64,000 nt of DNA from CAZMNY01 sp964567745 (GCA_964567745.1 CAZMNY010000013.1:1-64000), one strand, 5' to 3'. Numbered from the stretch's first letter, positions 1-9,445 are shown. Notes: generated from the letters alone by a model not told the origin. Made by a program: numbers and translations.

Positions 1-138
1 AAAACCTTTGAGCAGTCAGTAGTAATGAAATTTTGAACGGTATTGGGGGTAAACGGCGTTAAACGAATGCGCGACGGGCGCGACCGTTCATTCGCAAGGC
101 CGTGAACTGAGGCAAGATAACGTGTTCTGGCAACCGCT

Positions 139-168
139 TTGCCGATCGCCCAGTTCGTGGCGTACAAT
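139..168 (+). promoter_or_regulatory. Candidate sigma-70 type promoter
   Basis: A TTGCCG hexamer (139-144) and a TACAAT hexamer (163-168) are separated by 18 bp, about 100 bp upstream of the first gene. This fits a housekeeping-type promoter by consensus only, with nothing else supporting it. I see no other feature in the first 266 bases. Confidence 0.3.
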
Positions 169-266
169 GTAGTCTTGCGAAATAGCTCTCAAAGCGGCCG
201 AGTTCGATATCGCGAGTTTTGGCGGTGTCGCGGGCAACTCACATCAAGACTCGAAGACACTCGTTC

Positions 267-3200
267 ATGACGCGATCCGGTTCCCAAGCTGAACGCCTAA
301 GGGCCTTTCTCCGGCAGGCATCGGAGGTTGCGCGGAACGAACCACTCGACTCGGAAACTTGGTCCCGCCTTCGCATCATGGCGCTTGAGCAGGGATTGCC
401 GGAAGGATCTTGGGAGGACCAAGTTCGCAGCGAATACGGGACAGAGCCGGACGTTACGTGGATCGATCCGGCACCGATGGACGTGGGCATCGAGTTCAAA
501 CCGGCCAAGCCACCTCAGCGCGCCTCGCGGCGCCCGCCTTTGCCTCCCCCGCCCCCGACCGACTCGGTCCCCTTGCCTCCGCCTCCGCCGCCGGACGTTG
601 TGTTTAACGAGATTCACCCGCTTGACCTGAACGCGGATGAAATTCAATTCGTCTATGCCGAAAGCCAGACGCTGGCAGAAGATGATTTTCTTCCCGGCCC
701 GCCAGCGCGTCGAGCGGCTAACGACCCGTCAAGCGGCGCTGATACCGACGACGCCCCGGTCGAATCGAAACCGCCTCGCAAGAAGCGACGACCGAAAGAG
801 TCTTTCGAACGGTATGCCAACAAAGCGATGTCGTTGATGTCGACGCCCGTGCTGACTCGAAAGAAAGAGGAGAAGTTGGTTGCCGAGGGGTGCGACAAGT
901 TGTCGTTGTCGAAGACGCTCGCTCGTTGGATCATTCATGATGTCGCGGCCCAACGCGGCATACCGGTCCTCTCCTTGCAAGAAGCGGAATCGCAGGGCGG
1001 TGGGAACGCGGAAGAATCGGCGAGGCTGGAGGCCTTCATGGAGCGAGTCGCTCCGATTCTCGCTGAACAGCGCGGCGTTAACGCTCGCAGCCGAATGTTG
1101 ATGGAAGCGGTCAGTCAGGAGCTGGGGCTGTCGCACGACGAATTCGAAAAATCGATGGAGTTGCTTCAAGGAGGCGGCGAACCGCAAGAAGGTCACGAGG
1201 TATGCAAGAATCAGATCGAGTTGCGAGAGACCGACTTTCGAGAGTTCCTTGATGAGACTCTGCCGAACCTCCCGCGAGGCATTGTCACTGCGGTCCAGGA
1301 ACGTGAATTGTCTGACGCCGGAGTCGACCGATTTGGCGTCGCCGAGTCGCGAGCGAGCCAGTTGATCCGTGAATCGTGCAGCGATCTCAACTTGCGATAC
1401 ATTTCCAGCGAGCAAGCGACACAGCACATCGCCGAGTTAATCGATGAGAAACTAGCGGCGGCGTCTTGGCTCTCCACAGACGTCGGCGACCGCATCGTCG
1501 CCGAAGGCGAGCAGTGGGGGCTCACCGACACCGAAGTCATCGCGCTGATGGAGACCGCGATCGAGGTCCATCGCCGACAAAAGAAAAAGTCGAGGCAGAT
1601 CGCAACGGCGGCCCTGGCCGCATCGCTGCTGCTGGTTTTCGCAGCGATTGGAGCCGGCGCTTGGGTGGCTTGGCAGTACCAAGAGAATCCGGCCGAAAAG
1701 GAAATCGCAAACCAGGGCGATTCGGACAGCGAGCCAACCGCATCGACTGACGGATCGAGTGAACCGAATCCAGAGTCGAAGATCGCAGAGGATAGCGACT
1801 GGCTCGACAGGGACCTTACTTTGGCGATCACGTCAGCTCGCGTCGGCTGGTCGGAAACGCGTCCTCATCTATCCCAATTGCACGATGGCGTTACCCTCGA
1901 GCGAGACGAAGCCTATCAAGCGTTGTTCCGATTGGGCGAAGCCGAGGAGAGCAAGAGTCGTCGCGAATTGCTCATCGACATTCTGGCCGGTGCCTACGCG
2001 CTTGAGCCTAACGAAGCCAACGCCATGCGAATGATTGAGAGATTCGCGGTCTCGCTTCGCCACGAGGCGCCATTTGAAGACCGACGTGTCGAGCAGATGT
2101 TTTGGATTCTCCAGGTCGCTGTCGCCGCGATCACTCGCGAAGGAACTCCGGAGTCCCGAAGAGGCTCGATGGCCAGGTTGTTGAGCGACGTGTTGGGAAC
2201 GGTCATTGACCCGAGCGGCTTAGCGCTCGATCTCAATAAACAGTGCGCCTCAGCGCTCTGCCGACAACTCTATCGCAAACTCGGGAAAGCCGTGACGCTG
2301 CCGCCTGAAAAGTTCGCTCAGGCGATGTCCGCTTTGGCGAGTGTCGCACACATGCATTTGGACGAGTCTGAATTCGAGCGACTCGAGGTACAGCTGCTAA
2401 CCGATGCGATACGCGGATCATCTTCACGTTGGGAGGAACTGGCGCCCCAACTACGCCGCCGCGCCGCCTCGGACAATTCGAACACGATTCTGACGCTTGT
2501 CGAACTGCTAGAGCGCAGTGAAAACGATGAGCTCAAACAGTTTCTCGGCAGACTATTTGAAAGCCGAAGCGATTTGGTCCGAACGTCGGTGACGACGGAT
2601 TCTGTCGCTGACGAAGTTCGGAAAAACTTGGGTGTTCCTCGCGAGACGACGTTCGACGATCGCTGGATTCAGTTCGACCGGTTATCGCAGGAAGCGCTCG
2701 ACGGCGTCGTTGCCACTGAACAGCCAGCCGAGATTTTGCGACAGGCCGTGCGGCTGGCCCATTCGGCAAGCGCGGGTCGTTCGTTGGCGCTGCGAGAATT
2801 GGGCACCGCTTCATTCGACAAGCTTCTCAGCGACGGCGCGCCGAAGATTGATACTATCGGGGCGGGCGTTTCCGGCGGCCGCGGTCGGCGAAGGGCGTCA
2901 GGTTCTCCCTCACCGATGATGAGTTTCGGTTCGCCGGATTTTAAGCAGCGGCTCGAGCAGCTGTTCCGTTCGCTTCGAGGCACGTCGCGAGTCACCGCTC
3001 GAATCGGTTATCTGCGTCTCATTGCCGAAACCGGCAAAAGGATTGATCAGCTTTCACCTAGCTACTGTTATCAATTGGGTGAGTATTTGGCGTCGCCTAA
3101 GCAGCGGCTAGAACATCAAGAGATGATGGACCTGGTGCCGGAGTTTCGCCGTTGGAAACACCTTCGCTTGGCGCTCGCCGATGAGGTCGTCGATTCCTCA

Positions 3201-3803
3201 GCCAAGGATCCGCAGCTCAACGAGGTCGTAACAACGATTGCCCAACAGTCGTTTCCGCAAACCGACGTCAACGACTGGAAACGCGCCGTGAGAAGGTCGC
3301 TGCTGAAGAGCGTCATCGCGCAGACCTCGAGCGGCGGCGCCTCGGAAATTCGAGACTTGAGCGTCATCGACCGAGCGGCCAAGGTGCTGAGAAACATTTA
3401 CGCTGAACGAGCCCGTGTGATGGGTGCGCCGTCCGATCAGGCCGATGCGGCAGAGTCGCCACCGCAGGCGCTCAATCTGGTCATCGACCGCATCGCCGCT
3501 CGACTCAGCGGCAAAAGGCAAACGCCGAAAGTCAAATCGTTGCTCGCCGCCCTACCCCACGAACGAGCCGCGGTGGATTACGCTGCGGACAACGAGCTGT
3601 CTCGAGTCGCGATGCTGCAGCGGCTCGCCCTTCGCATGATCACGCTCGAAGCTCTGCAGCAAAGGAGTGAGCGCAGCGATGCGATCGAACGCAACCTGGA
3701 TGAGCTCGCCGGCTTTGACAGCTCAGCCAAGAGCGTACTCGACCAAATCCTCGAGGCCGAACGCCGGACGGTGAAACTTTGGAGGATTGTCAACGAGCCA
3801 TGA
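267..3803 (+). CDS. Large single-span membrane protein of unknown function
   Basis: I do not recognise a family. From the ATG at 267 the protein has about 1178 residues; an in-frame TTG at 219 would add 16. The N-terminal part is hydrophilic, with two proline clusters at about residues 88-112 and basic/acidic stretches. A basic segment (RRQKKKSR) precedes one strong hydrophobic segment at about 445-468, which predicts an N-in topology. The roughly 700 residues beyond it would then lie outside the cytoplasmic membrane; they are mostly alpha-helical in character, with a short Gly/Arg/Ser-rich insert near residue 875. The stop codon overlaps the start of the next gene as ATGA, so the two are probably translated together. 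No catalytic motif is visible. Confidence 0.8.
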   Translation: MTRSGSQAERLRAFLRQASEVARNEPLDSETWSRLRIMALEQGLPEGSWEDQVRSEYGTEPDVTWIDPAPMDVGIEFKPAKPPQRASRRPPLPPPPPTDSVPLPPPPPPDVVFNEIHPLDLNADEIQFVYAESQTLAEDDFLPGPPARRAANDPSSGADTDDAPVESKPPRKKRRPKESFERYANKAMSLMSTPVLTRKKEEKLVAEGCDKLSLSKTLARWIIHDVAAQRGIPVLSLQEAESQGGGNAEESARLEAFMERVAPILAEQRGVNARSRMLMEAVSQELGLSHDEFEKSMELLQGGGEPQEGHEVCKNQIELRETDFREFLDETLPNLPRGIVTAVQERELSDAGVDRFGVAESRASQLIRESCSDLNLRYISSEQATQHIAELIDEKLAAASWLSTDVGDRIVAEGEQWGLTDTEVIALMETAIEVHRRQKKKSRQIATAALAASLLLVFAAIGAGAWVAWQYQENPAEKEIANQGDSDSEPTASTDGSSEPNPESKIAEDSDWLDRDLTLAITSARVGWSETRPHLSQLHDGVTLERDEAYQALFRLGEAEESKSRRELLIDILAGAYALEPNEANAMRMIERFAVSLRHEAPFEDRRVEQMFWILQVAVAAITREGTPESRRGSMARLLSDVLGTVIDPSGLALDLNKQCASALCRQLYRKLGKAVTLPPEKFAQAMSALASVAHMHLDESEFERLEVQLLTDAIRGSSSRWEELAPQLRRRAASDNSNTILTLVELLERSENDELKQFLGRLFESRSDLVRTSVTTDSVADEVRKNLGVPRETTFDDRWIQFDRLSQEALDGVVATEQPAEILRQAVRLAHSASAGRSLALRELGTASFDKLLSDGAPKIDTIGAGVSGGRGRRRASGSPSPMMSFGSPDFKQRLEQLFRSLRGTSRVTARIGYLRLIAETGKRIDQLSPSYCYQLGEYLASPKQRLEHQEMMDLVPEFRRWKHLRLALADEVVDSSAKDPQLNEVVTTIAQQSFPQTDVNDWKRAVRRSLLKSVIAQTSSGGASEIRDLSVIDRAAKVLRNIYAERARVMGAPSDQADAAESPPQALNLVIDRIAARLSGKRQTPKVKSLLAALPHERAAVDYAADNELSRVAMLQRLALRMITLEALQQRSERSDAIERNLDELAGFDSSAKSVLDQILEAERRTVKLWRIVNEP

Positions 3804-4945
3804 CTTTCAATCGAACCATGACTGACAATCGAACGCCTACGAGACCGTTCGATCGCTCGACCACAACATGCTCTCGAGCATTCTTGATGCGGTGTGCTTG
3901 CGCGGCGCTGGCGATGATCGGGATGTTGGCCAGTCAGGCGGCCGCGGTCACCATCGTTCTGAAAGACGGCGGCGAGACGATTCGGGGCATCCTCGTTCGG
4001 AAGAGCCCCACCGGAGTGACGATTGACGTCGTGCAGTCCGATGGGGAAAAGAAGCGACGCGAGATTTCGATGAGCCAGATCGAGTTGATTCTGGACCCGA
4101 TCAAGAAGGAGCGGCTTGAGGAACTCAACCGCGACAGGCCGCAATCGTATCGCGATTATGCGGAAGAGCTTGCCGAGAAGAAATCAGACCCCGATGCGCG
4201 GGCGATGGCGATTCGACTTTACTTGATCGCCGCCCAGCTCGCTCCAGCCGATCTCGGCAAGAGCTCGCTGTTGGGTATGGCGGCCTTGGCCAGAAACGAG
4301 ACTGAACAACGGCGATTTCGCGCCATGGTCTATCTTCTCGACGAGCGCCACGATAAGCGGCTATTGCAGACGGCACCCTCCAAGCCCCCGACGGCGTCGG
4401 CTCCCGTCACCGACGCCGCAACCGCTCGCGTGGTGCAGGCGCTTCAGAAGCTGCGACGAGGCCAGATGAAGGAGGCTCGCGTCCTTTCGCGTCGCGAGGG
4501 GTTTGCCGGCGTGCTGTTGAACCATAACCACTTGCTGACGATGGCTGAATTCAACGACGCGGCGAACCTTCGTTGCCCGCAATGCCAGCGCGGCCAAGAG
4601 AAGTGTCCCAGGTGCACCGGCAGCGGTCGCGTCGCCGGCCGAGCCTGTCCGACTTGTCGCGGCCGCAAGCAGATTCCTTGTCAGCGTTGCGGAGGCAACT
4701 ATACCGAACCGCCGATCCCAGACCGACTGCTTCGAAAAGTGGTCATGCTCGAGCTCGAATTGCAGGGCGAACCCGACCTTGTCCGCGGCGGCATGTCGGC
4801 CGACGGTGACGAAGCCCCGCCTTGGTCCAAACTCATACGCGATCGACAAACACGCCCCGCCCCGTCGCTCCAACTCGAGACGATCACCGAATTCGACCCT
4901 CGCAAGAACGTTTATCGCAACGGCGACTGGCACACGTCCGACTAA
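3800..4945 (+). CDS. Exported protein with CxxCxGxG zinc-finger-like cluster
   Basis: The protein has about 381 residues from the ATG at 3800, which overlaps the upstream stop as ATGA. A second ATG at 3887 would give a more ordinary signal peptide (MRCACAALAMIGMLASQAAA), so the start is ambiguous. After the signal comes a short beta-rich domain (VTIVLKDGGETIRGILV), then a helical region. Near residues 255-300 is a cluster of CxxC pairs (CPQC, CPRCTGSG, CPTCRG, CQRCGG), resembling the zinc-binding domain of DnaJ. There is no J domain, so it is not DnaJ. The cluster suggests a structural zinc site or a thiol-rich binding module. The tight coupling with the large membrane protein suggests that the two act together; the role is unknown. 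Confidence 0.8.
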   Translation: MTFNRTMTDNRTPTRPFDRSTTTCSRAFLMRCACAALAMIGMLASQAAAVTIVLKDGGETIRGILVRKSPTGVTIDVVQSDGEKKRREISMSQIELILDPIKKERLEELNRDRPQSYRDYAEELAEKKSDPDARAMAIRLYLIAAQLAPADLGKSSLLGMAALARNETEQRRFRAMVYLLDERHDKRLLQTAPSKPPTASAPVTDAATARVVQALQKLRRGQMKEARVLSRREGFAGVLLNHNHLLTMAEFNDAANLRCPQCQRGQEKCPRCTGSGRVAGRACPTCRGRKQIPCQRCGGNYTEPPIPDRLLRKVVMLELELQGEPDLVRGGMSADGDEAPPWSKLIRDRQTRPAPSLQLETITEFDPRKNVYRNGDWHTSD

Positions 4946-4987
4946 TCGCTAGGCCAACCTCTTTTGCGCGCCCCTTGCTGAGCGACA

Positions 4988-5102
4988 CGTGGCCGGGGCT
5001 CAAGCAACATTCCGCTTGCCTCGCGCGGTGAATCAGGCTCAGGCGCTAACACGCGAGGCAAAGAAAACTCCACTGCGGTGGAAGCCTGAAAGCCCAGCCA
5101 CG
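4988..5102. repeat. MITE-like element with imperfect inverted ends, copy 1
   Basis: The left end CGTGGCCGGGGCT (4988-5000) is nearly the reverse complement of the right end AGCCCAGCCACG (5091-5102). A very similar pair of ends is found at 63658-63779 at almost the same separation. Inside is a perfect 10-bp stem, TTGCCTCGCG (5016-5025) and CGCGAGGCAA (5052-5061), whose loop carries the CGGTGAATCAG motif. The element fills the gap between two convergent genes and contains no ORF of its own. Confidence 0.6.
5026..5049 (+). repeat. Intergenic CGGTGAATCAG motif, copy 1
   Basis: The 24-base stretch starts CGGTGAATCAGG and ends GCTAA. Related copies lie at 9446-9468 and 9505-9528, and the core TGAATCAGG recurs at 59530. 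Here it forms the loop of a perfect 10-bp hairpin. Confidence 0.55.
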
Positions 5103-5110
5103 AGTGGTCG

Positions 5111-6208
5111 CTACGAAATGTGGGCCCCTTGTGTCTCCACAAAGACGGCGTAGAGCGACTGACTGGCGGTCATGAACAGTCGATTGCGTTTGGGGCCGCC
5201 GAAGCAGACGTTGGAGCAGATCTCGGGCAAGATGATCTGCCCGATGCGATCGCCGTTGGGAGCAAAAATGTGAACGCCGTCGTAGCCTTCGCCGACCCAG
5301 CCGGCGCTGGCCCAAATGTTGCCGTCGACGTCGGCTCGAATGCCGTCGGCAAACCCCGCGTTGCCATCCAGTTCCATCGAGGTGAATTCACCGCCGCCGG
5401 CGAGCTTGGTGCCGTCGTCGGCTAGCCTCCAAACTTTGATGTTTTTCGGAGCATCATCGTAGTGCGACGCGCCGGTGTCCGCGACATAGAGCTTCGTGTA
5501 GTCCGGCGAGAAGCAGAGCCCGTTAGGCTTGAAGATCTCGTCCGTCACTTTGTCCATTTTCATCGTCTTGGCGTCAATGCGATAAACGGCTTCCTTGATG
5601 TGCAGCTTGCCTTTCTTACCTTCGTAATTCATCAGGCTGCCGTAGCCCGGGTCGGTAAACCAGATGGCGCCATCGCGAGGATGCACGATGGCGTCGTTGG
5701 GCGCGTTGAGCGGCTTGCCTTGCCAATTGTCAGCCAACACGGTGATCCCGCCGTTGTGCTCATAACGCACCACTCGACGGTTGCCGTGCTCGCAAGCAAT
5801 CTGACGTCCTTCGTAGTCGAACGTGTTGCCATTGCTATTCCCGGACGGCTGACGGAACACGCTCACGTGCCCGTCATCATCGATCCTCCGCAATTGAACG
5901 TTGTTGGGAATATCGCTCCACAGCAAGTATTTCCCAACCGCATTCCACGCTGGGCCCTCAGCCCACAACGTGCCAGTATGTAGTCGCTGAATCGGCGTGT
6001 TGCCAAGCTTGTATTTCTTGAATCGAGGATCCAGCTCGACAATGTCCGGATCCGGGTATCGAACCGGCTCGGCGTTCGGACCATAGTCTCGGCCCAATGC
6101 GACCGCGCTGCTTGTCACCGCTGCGGCAGCTGCCAGGAAAGATCGACGCCCCATTCCCGTTATCGCGCTTTGTTTGTTGTCGGCTGAGTCTTTCAATTCA
6201 CGAATCAT
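5111..6208 (-). CDS. SMP-30/gluconolactonase-like beta-propeller protein, Tat-exported
   Basis: This 365-residue protein belongs by its pattern to the SMP-30/gluconolactonase/LRE family: six-bladed propellers that hydrolyse lactones or related esters with a divalent metal. Visible hallmarks are WAEGPAWNAVGKYLLWSDI near residue 85, NGNTFDYEGRQIACEHGNRR, and the blade motifs LNAPNDAIVHPRDGAIWFTD and KPNGLCFSPDYTKLYVADTG. A twin-arginine signal, GRRSFLAAAAA, sits near residue 20, so the protein should be folded before export. The ATG at 6208 has a clear GAGGAG site six bases upstream. The physiological substrate cannot be read from the sequence. The gene converges on the zinc-motif gene across the MITE-like element. 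Confidence 0.88.
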   Translation of the reverse strand: MIRELKDSADNKQSAITGMGRRSFLAAAAAVTSSAVALGRDYGPNAEPVRYPDPDIVELDPRFKKYKLGNTPIQRLHTGTLWAEGPAWNAVGKYLLWSDIPNNVQLRRIDDDGHVSVFRQPSGNSNGNTFDYEGRQIACEHGNRRVVRYEHNGGITVLADNWQGKPLNAPNDAIVHPRDGAIWFTDPGYGSLMNYEGKKGKLHIKEAVYRIDAKTMKMDKVTDEIFKPNGLCFSPDYTKLYVADTGASHYDDAPKNIKVWRLADDGTKLAGGGEFTSMELDGNAGFADGIRADVDGNIWASAGWVGEGYDGVHIFAPNGDRIGQIILPEICSNVCFGGPKRNRLFMTASQSLYAVFVETQGAHIS

Positions 6209-6404
6209 CGGTTGCTCCTCAAGGTGTTATCAAAGCGAGGCTTCGTATGTCGTCTCACGGCGAGTGGCCATTATGACCGCTCATGAACTCTCCCACCACC
6301 AAAAACGCCGACTGACTTTCGACTAGATTTGTTGGCTCGTTGTCCTCAATTTAGCACGCAACTTCGGAGGGATTCCGCCCATTCATCGCGCGAGCGCTCC
6401 AAGA

Positions 6405-7526
6405 TCAGTTGCGTTTTTCCAAGATCGGCCGCAAATGGTCTCGAAACACCTCCGATTGACGAAAGAAGCCGAGATCGGTCGGATGCGACCCATCGACAGC
6501 GCCCTCATTGTCGTCGCCGAGCAAGTTCGCGCCGGGTAGGTAGCTGAGATTTGCATCTGTCTTGCCGAGTTGCTCAAAGACAGCTCGCAACGCTTTGTGA
6601 TTTGATTCGTTGCGATCGCGGCTCGAGGCTCGCAGGAACGAGTTGGTGTAGTTGCGGTCCTCAACCAAGACGATCGGCGTCGTGGGATGCTTCTCACGTA
6701 GAGTCTTCACGAGCGGCGCTGTGCGAGCTGTGACTTGAGCGGCGTTGATATTGGGCAGGCAATCGATCACGAATACCTCTGCGTCAATCTCCGCCATCAA
6801 CTCGGCCAACTCCGCCTCCATCCGACCGTTGCCGGAAAAGCCGAGATTGATCACGGGTCGGTCGAGCCAGCGGCCAAGAATCGCGGTATGCACCATGCCG
6901 GGTCGCGAAGCGCATCCGCCCTGGGTGATGGAAGTGCCGTAAAACACAATCGGCTTGGCGTGCTGTCGGGACTTCGCTTTTCGCAGCTTTGCCGCCTTGG
7001 GCAAACCAATCTCGACGGTCGAGACGCCGTTGTACAGCGGCAAGTAAAGCATGTATTCGCGATCGCCCTTAGGAAGCGACGAGACGAGCGAGAGCGAGTT
7101 GGATTGAGCGCGAGGGAAGCCGCAGGCCAACCATCGCCAACGCCCTTCGTGTTTGACGTACAGATCGACTCCGCTCACACCGGTTGCCGGCATATGCGGC
7201 ATCGCCAAACTAGAGGATGTGAGTTTCCAGCGGCAACGAATCTCGCTGGCATCGGTTGCGAATCGAGCGCACAGTCCAGCCGAGTGTCGACTGAGCGACC
7301 AAACCGGGGCGCGGACAACGCCCTTCGCTTTGGCCGGAAGCCGCGCAAAGGGCGCTTTCTCGTCTTTCCAACCTTGCCCCTCGACGCCAACCAAATGGAT
7401 GTCATACCAAACGTGATTCTTGTCGGCCGTACCGCGATCGATAGGCACGATCTCGCCCGCGGAGACCAACGGCGACGTGATGATGCAAGCCGCAATCAAA
7501 AGTGTCATTCTGGTCAACAATCTCAT
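6405..7526 (-). CDS. Exported SGNH/GDSL hydrolase (acetylesterase-like)
   Basis: The 373-residue protein has a Sec signal peptide (residues 1-23), an N-terminal beta-sandwich-like region and a C-terminal SGNH hydrolase domain. The nucleophile is probably Ser199 in FYGTSITQGG. Block III is GFSGNGRM, and the Asp/His pair lies in DGSHPTDLGF (Asp345, His348). Architecture and motifs fit the sialate O-acetylesterase or carbohydrate esterase type that removes acetyl groups from sugars, but the exact substrate is an inference. The ATG at 7526 has a GAGGG site just upstream. It lies upstream of the SMP-30-like gene on the same strand, with a 196-bp gap that shows nothing distinctive, and is divergent from the next gene. 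Confidence 0.88.
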   Translation of the reverse strand: MRLLTRMTLLIAACIITSPLVSAGEIVPIDRGTADKNHVWYDIHLVGVEGQGWKDEKAPFARLPAKAKGVVRAPVWSLSRHSAGLCARFATDASEIRCRWKLTSSSLAMPHMPATGVSGVDLYVKHEGRWRWLACGFPRAQSNSLSLVSSLPKGDREYMLYLPLYNGVSTVEIGLPKAAKLRKAKSRQHAKPIVFYGTSITQGGCASRPGMVHTAILGRWLDRPVINLGFSGNGRMEAELAELMAEIDAEVFVIDCLPNINAAQVTARTAPLVKTLREKHPTTPIVLVEDRNYTNSFLRASSRDRNESNHKALRAVFEQLGKTDANLSYLPGANLLGDDNEGAVDGSHPTDLGFFRQSEVFRDHLRPILEKRN

Positions 7527-7714
7527 TTATCCCTCTGTTGTTGAGTGCGATCAATCGATCCGCTTACTTTCCCACGCCAGCATGCCAATCGCAAGCAGCA
7601 ACAACGTCGCTGGCCCCAACAGCGTCACGGCGCCGTTTGCGGCAAACAGGAACCAGAGACGTTACCATAGGCGTTGCTCGAACCAGCCACGTTGATGAAT
7701 CCTAGGAATGAATC

Positions 7715-9373
7715 ATGGCGACTATCTGCCGTACATATCTCGCTGCCTTGGCTTTCGTGACCTTCATGGCGGCCTCGATGCTGCAGGCGGGCCAATTCAC
7801 TGGGACCATCGTCGACCGCGACACCGGCAAACCGATTCCGGCGCGAGTCTATGTGGAGGACTCGAAAGGCGAATGGCTGTACGTCGAATCGACGTCAGAC
7901 CAAGGCTCGGCGCTCGCTTACCGCGAACAATGGGTGCCGATGCCTCACGCCGTTGAACGCCACACGACCGTCTCCGCCCACCCATTTCGCATCGACCTCA
8001 AACCGGGTCGTTACAAAATCCAAATCGAACGAGGCAAAGAGTATTTGCCTATGTCCGCGACGATTGAAATGGGCGAAAGGAACCAGGCGAAGACGTTTCC
8101 ATTGCAGCGTTTCGTCAATATGGCCGAGCGAGGATGGTACTCGGGCGAAACGCATGTGCATCGACGCATTCACGAGTTGCCCAACGTGCAACTTGCGGAA
8201 GATCTCAACGTCAGCTTCCCTGTGACGTTTTGGACTATCAAATCGGGCCAGGCGCCCGGCCTTGCGCCCTCGACGCTTCGACGTCAGGGCCCCTCCCCCT
8301 TTGGCCCTCGCCAGGACAAGGGACCATCGATGATCGCCATTGATCTCGAGCACGTCATCTATCCGCGCAATACGGAATACGAAATTTTTTCAATCGACGA
8401 CAAACGCCACGTGCTCGGCGCCGTGTTTATCCTCAACCACAAATCACGGTTCACGACCGGCGCGCCGCCTGTCGCGAAAATCGCCGAACAGGCCCATCGC
8501 GAAGGTGCCTTGCTGGACCTCGACAAACACAGTTGGCCCTGGTCGATGATGTTAATCCCTATCGCGAAAGTCGATCTCTATGAGCTGTCCAATAACAGCC
8601 TTTGGCGAACCGAGTTCGGATTCAAGAACGCGGTGACGCCGGACTACATGAAGATCGATAAGACGGCGGACGGCCTGAGCGAGCTGGGTTGGATTCAGTA
8701 TGGCTGGCAGAATTATTACGCGCTGTTGAATTGTGGTTTTCGACTCCAGCCCACAGCCGGAACGGCGTCGGGAGTCCACCCGGTTCCATTGGGCTTTAGC
8801 CGAGTTTACGTGCAGACGCCAAACGGCTTTAGCGGAGACAAGTGGATCGATGGATTGCGTCGCGGGCAGAGTTTCGTTACGACCGAACCGATCTTGTTGG
8901 CGACCGTCGACAACCGACCGCCCGGCGAGACATTTCGACAGGAGGACGGCGGGAAGAGAATCGTTCGAGGCGAGGCGATTGGGCCAAAGCCATTAAGCCA
9001 GATTGAGGTGATTGTGAACGGGCGAGTCGCCAAGTCAATCGCGCCGACCAACACGAAGACGAAACAGGGCGCCTATCGCTCGACTTGGGAAACAAGCCTT
9101 GATATTTCTCGTTCGTCTTGGATCGCCGTCCGAGCAATTCGGCTCGACAAGCATCGTGTTCGTTTCGCCCACACCGCGCCTTGGCGCGTGAGCATCGGCG
9201 ATCAGCCCTTGCGACCTCGTCGAGAAGAAATCGAATTCTTGATCTCCCGCGTTCGCAATCAAATCGAACGCAATCGCAGCGTGATCGCTCCCGACGCGCT
9301 AGGCGAATTCGAACAAGCTCTCAATATCTATCGGGAAATCTCCAAGCGCGCTTTGGCCAACGATGAAGACTGA
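7715..9373 (+). CDS. CehA/McbA-like metallohydrolase domain protein, exported
   Basis: A signal peptide (about residues 1-27, cut near LQAG) leads into a carboxypeptidase-regulatory-like beta domain (GTIVDRDTGKPIPARVYVED). A PHP/CehA-McbA-type domain follows, with the metal-binding motif GWYSGETHVHR near residue 145, LDLDKHSWPWSMM near 270 and TAGTASGVHPVPLGFSRVY near 350. CehA-type enzymes hydrolyse carbamate esters, but many planctomycete members have no known substrate. The whole length is similar to the protein at 48232-49836, so the two are paralogues. The ATG at 7715 follows a weak AGGA. The 188-bp upstream gap is a divergent promoter region shared with the SGNH gene. Confidence 0.85.
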   Translation: MATICRTYLAALAFVTFMAASMLQAGQFTGTIVDRDTGKPIPARVYVEDSKGEWLYVESTSDQGSALAYREQWVPMPHAVERHTTVSAHPFRIDLKPGRYKIQIERGKEYLPMSATIEMGERNQAKTFPLQRFVNMAERGWYSGETHVHRRIHELPNVQLAEDLNVSFPVTFWTIKSGQAPGLAPSTLRRQGPSPFGPRQDKGPSMIAIDLEHVIYPRNTEYEIFSIDDKRHVLGAVFILNHKSRFTTGAPPVAKIAEQAHREGALLDLDKHSWPWSMMLIPIAKVDLYELSNNSLWRTEFGFKNAVTPDYMKIDKTADGLSELGWIQYGWQNYYALLNCGFRLQPTAGTASGVHPVPLGFSRVYVQTPNGFSGDKWIDGLRRGQSFVTTEPILLATVDNRPPGETFRQEDGGKRIVRGEAIGPKPLSQIEVIVNGRVAKSIAPTNTKTKQGAYRSTWETSLDISRSSWIAVRAIRLDKHRVRFAHTAPWRVSIGDQPLRPRREEIEFLISRVRNQIERNRSVIAPDALGEFEQALNIYREISKRALANDED

Positions 9374-9429
9374 CTGGTTGGGCGCCACAGTGACTAATAG
9401 CGGCGCTCAACGCACGCAACGTAGACCCC

Positions 9430-9445
9430 AACGAGCTTGCTCGTT
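9430..9445. repeat. Short hairpin AACGAGC-TT-GCTCGTT
   Basis: A perfect 7-bp inverted repeat with a 2-base centre directly precedes a copy of the CGGTGAATCAG motif. A near-identical hairpin (GAACGAGC-AG-GCTCGTTC) lies at 23787-23804. It sits 57 bp after a stop codon and may help end transcription, although no T-run follows. Confidence 0.45.

Noticed and set aside
729..1427. 232-residue antisense ORF in the first large gene
   Set aside because: It has no recognisable domain and lies wholly inside a well-supported plus-strand gene; GC-rich codons favour open antisense frames.
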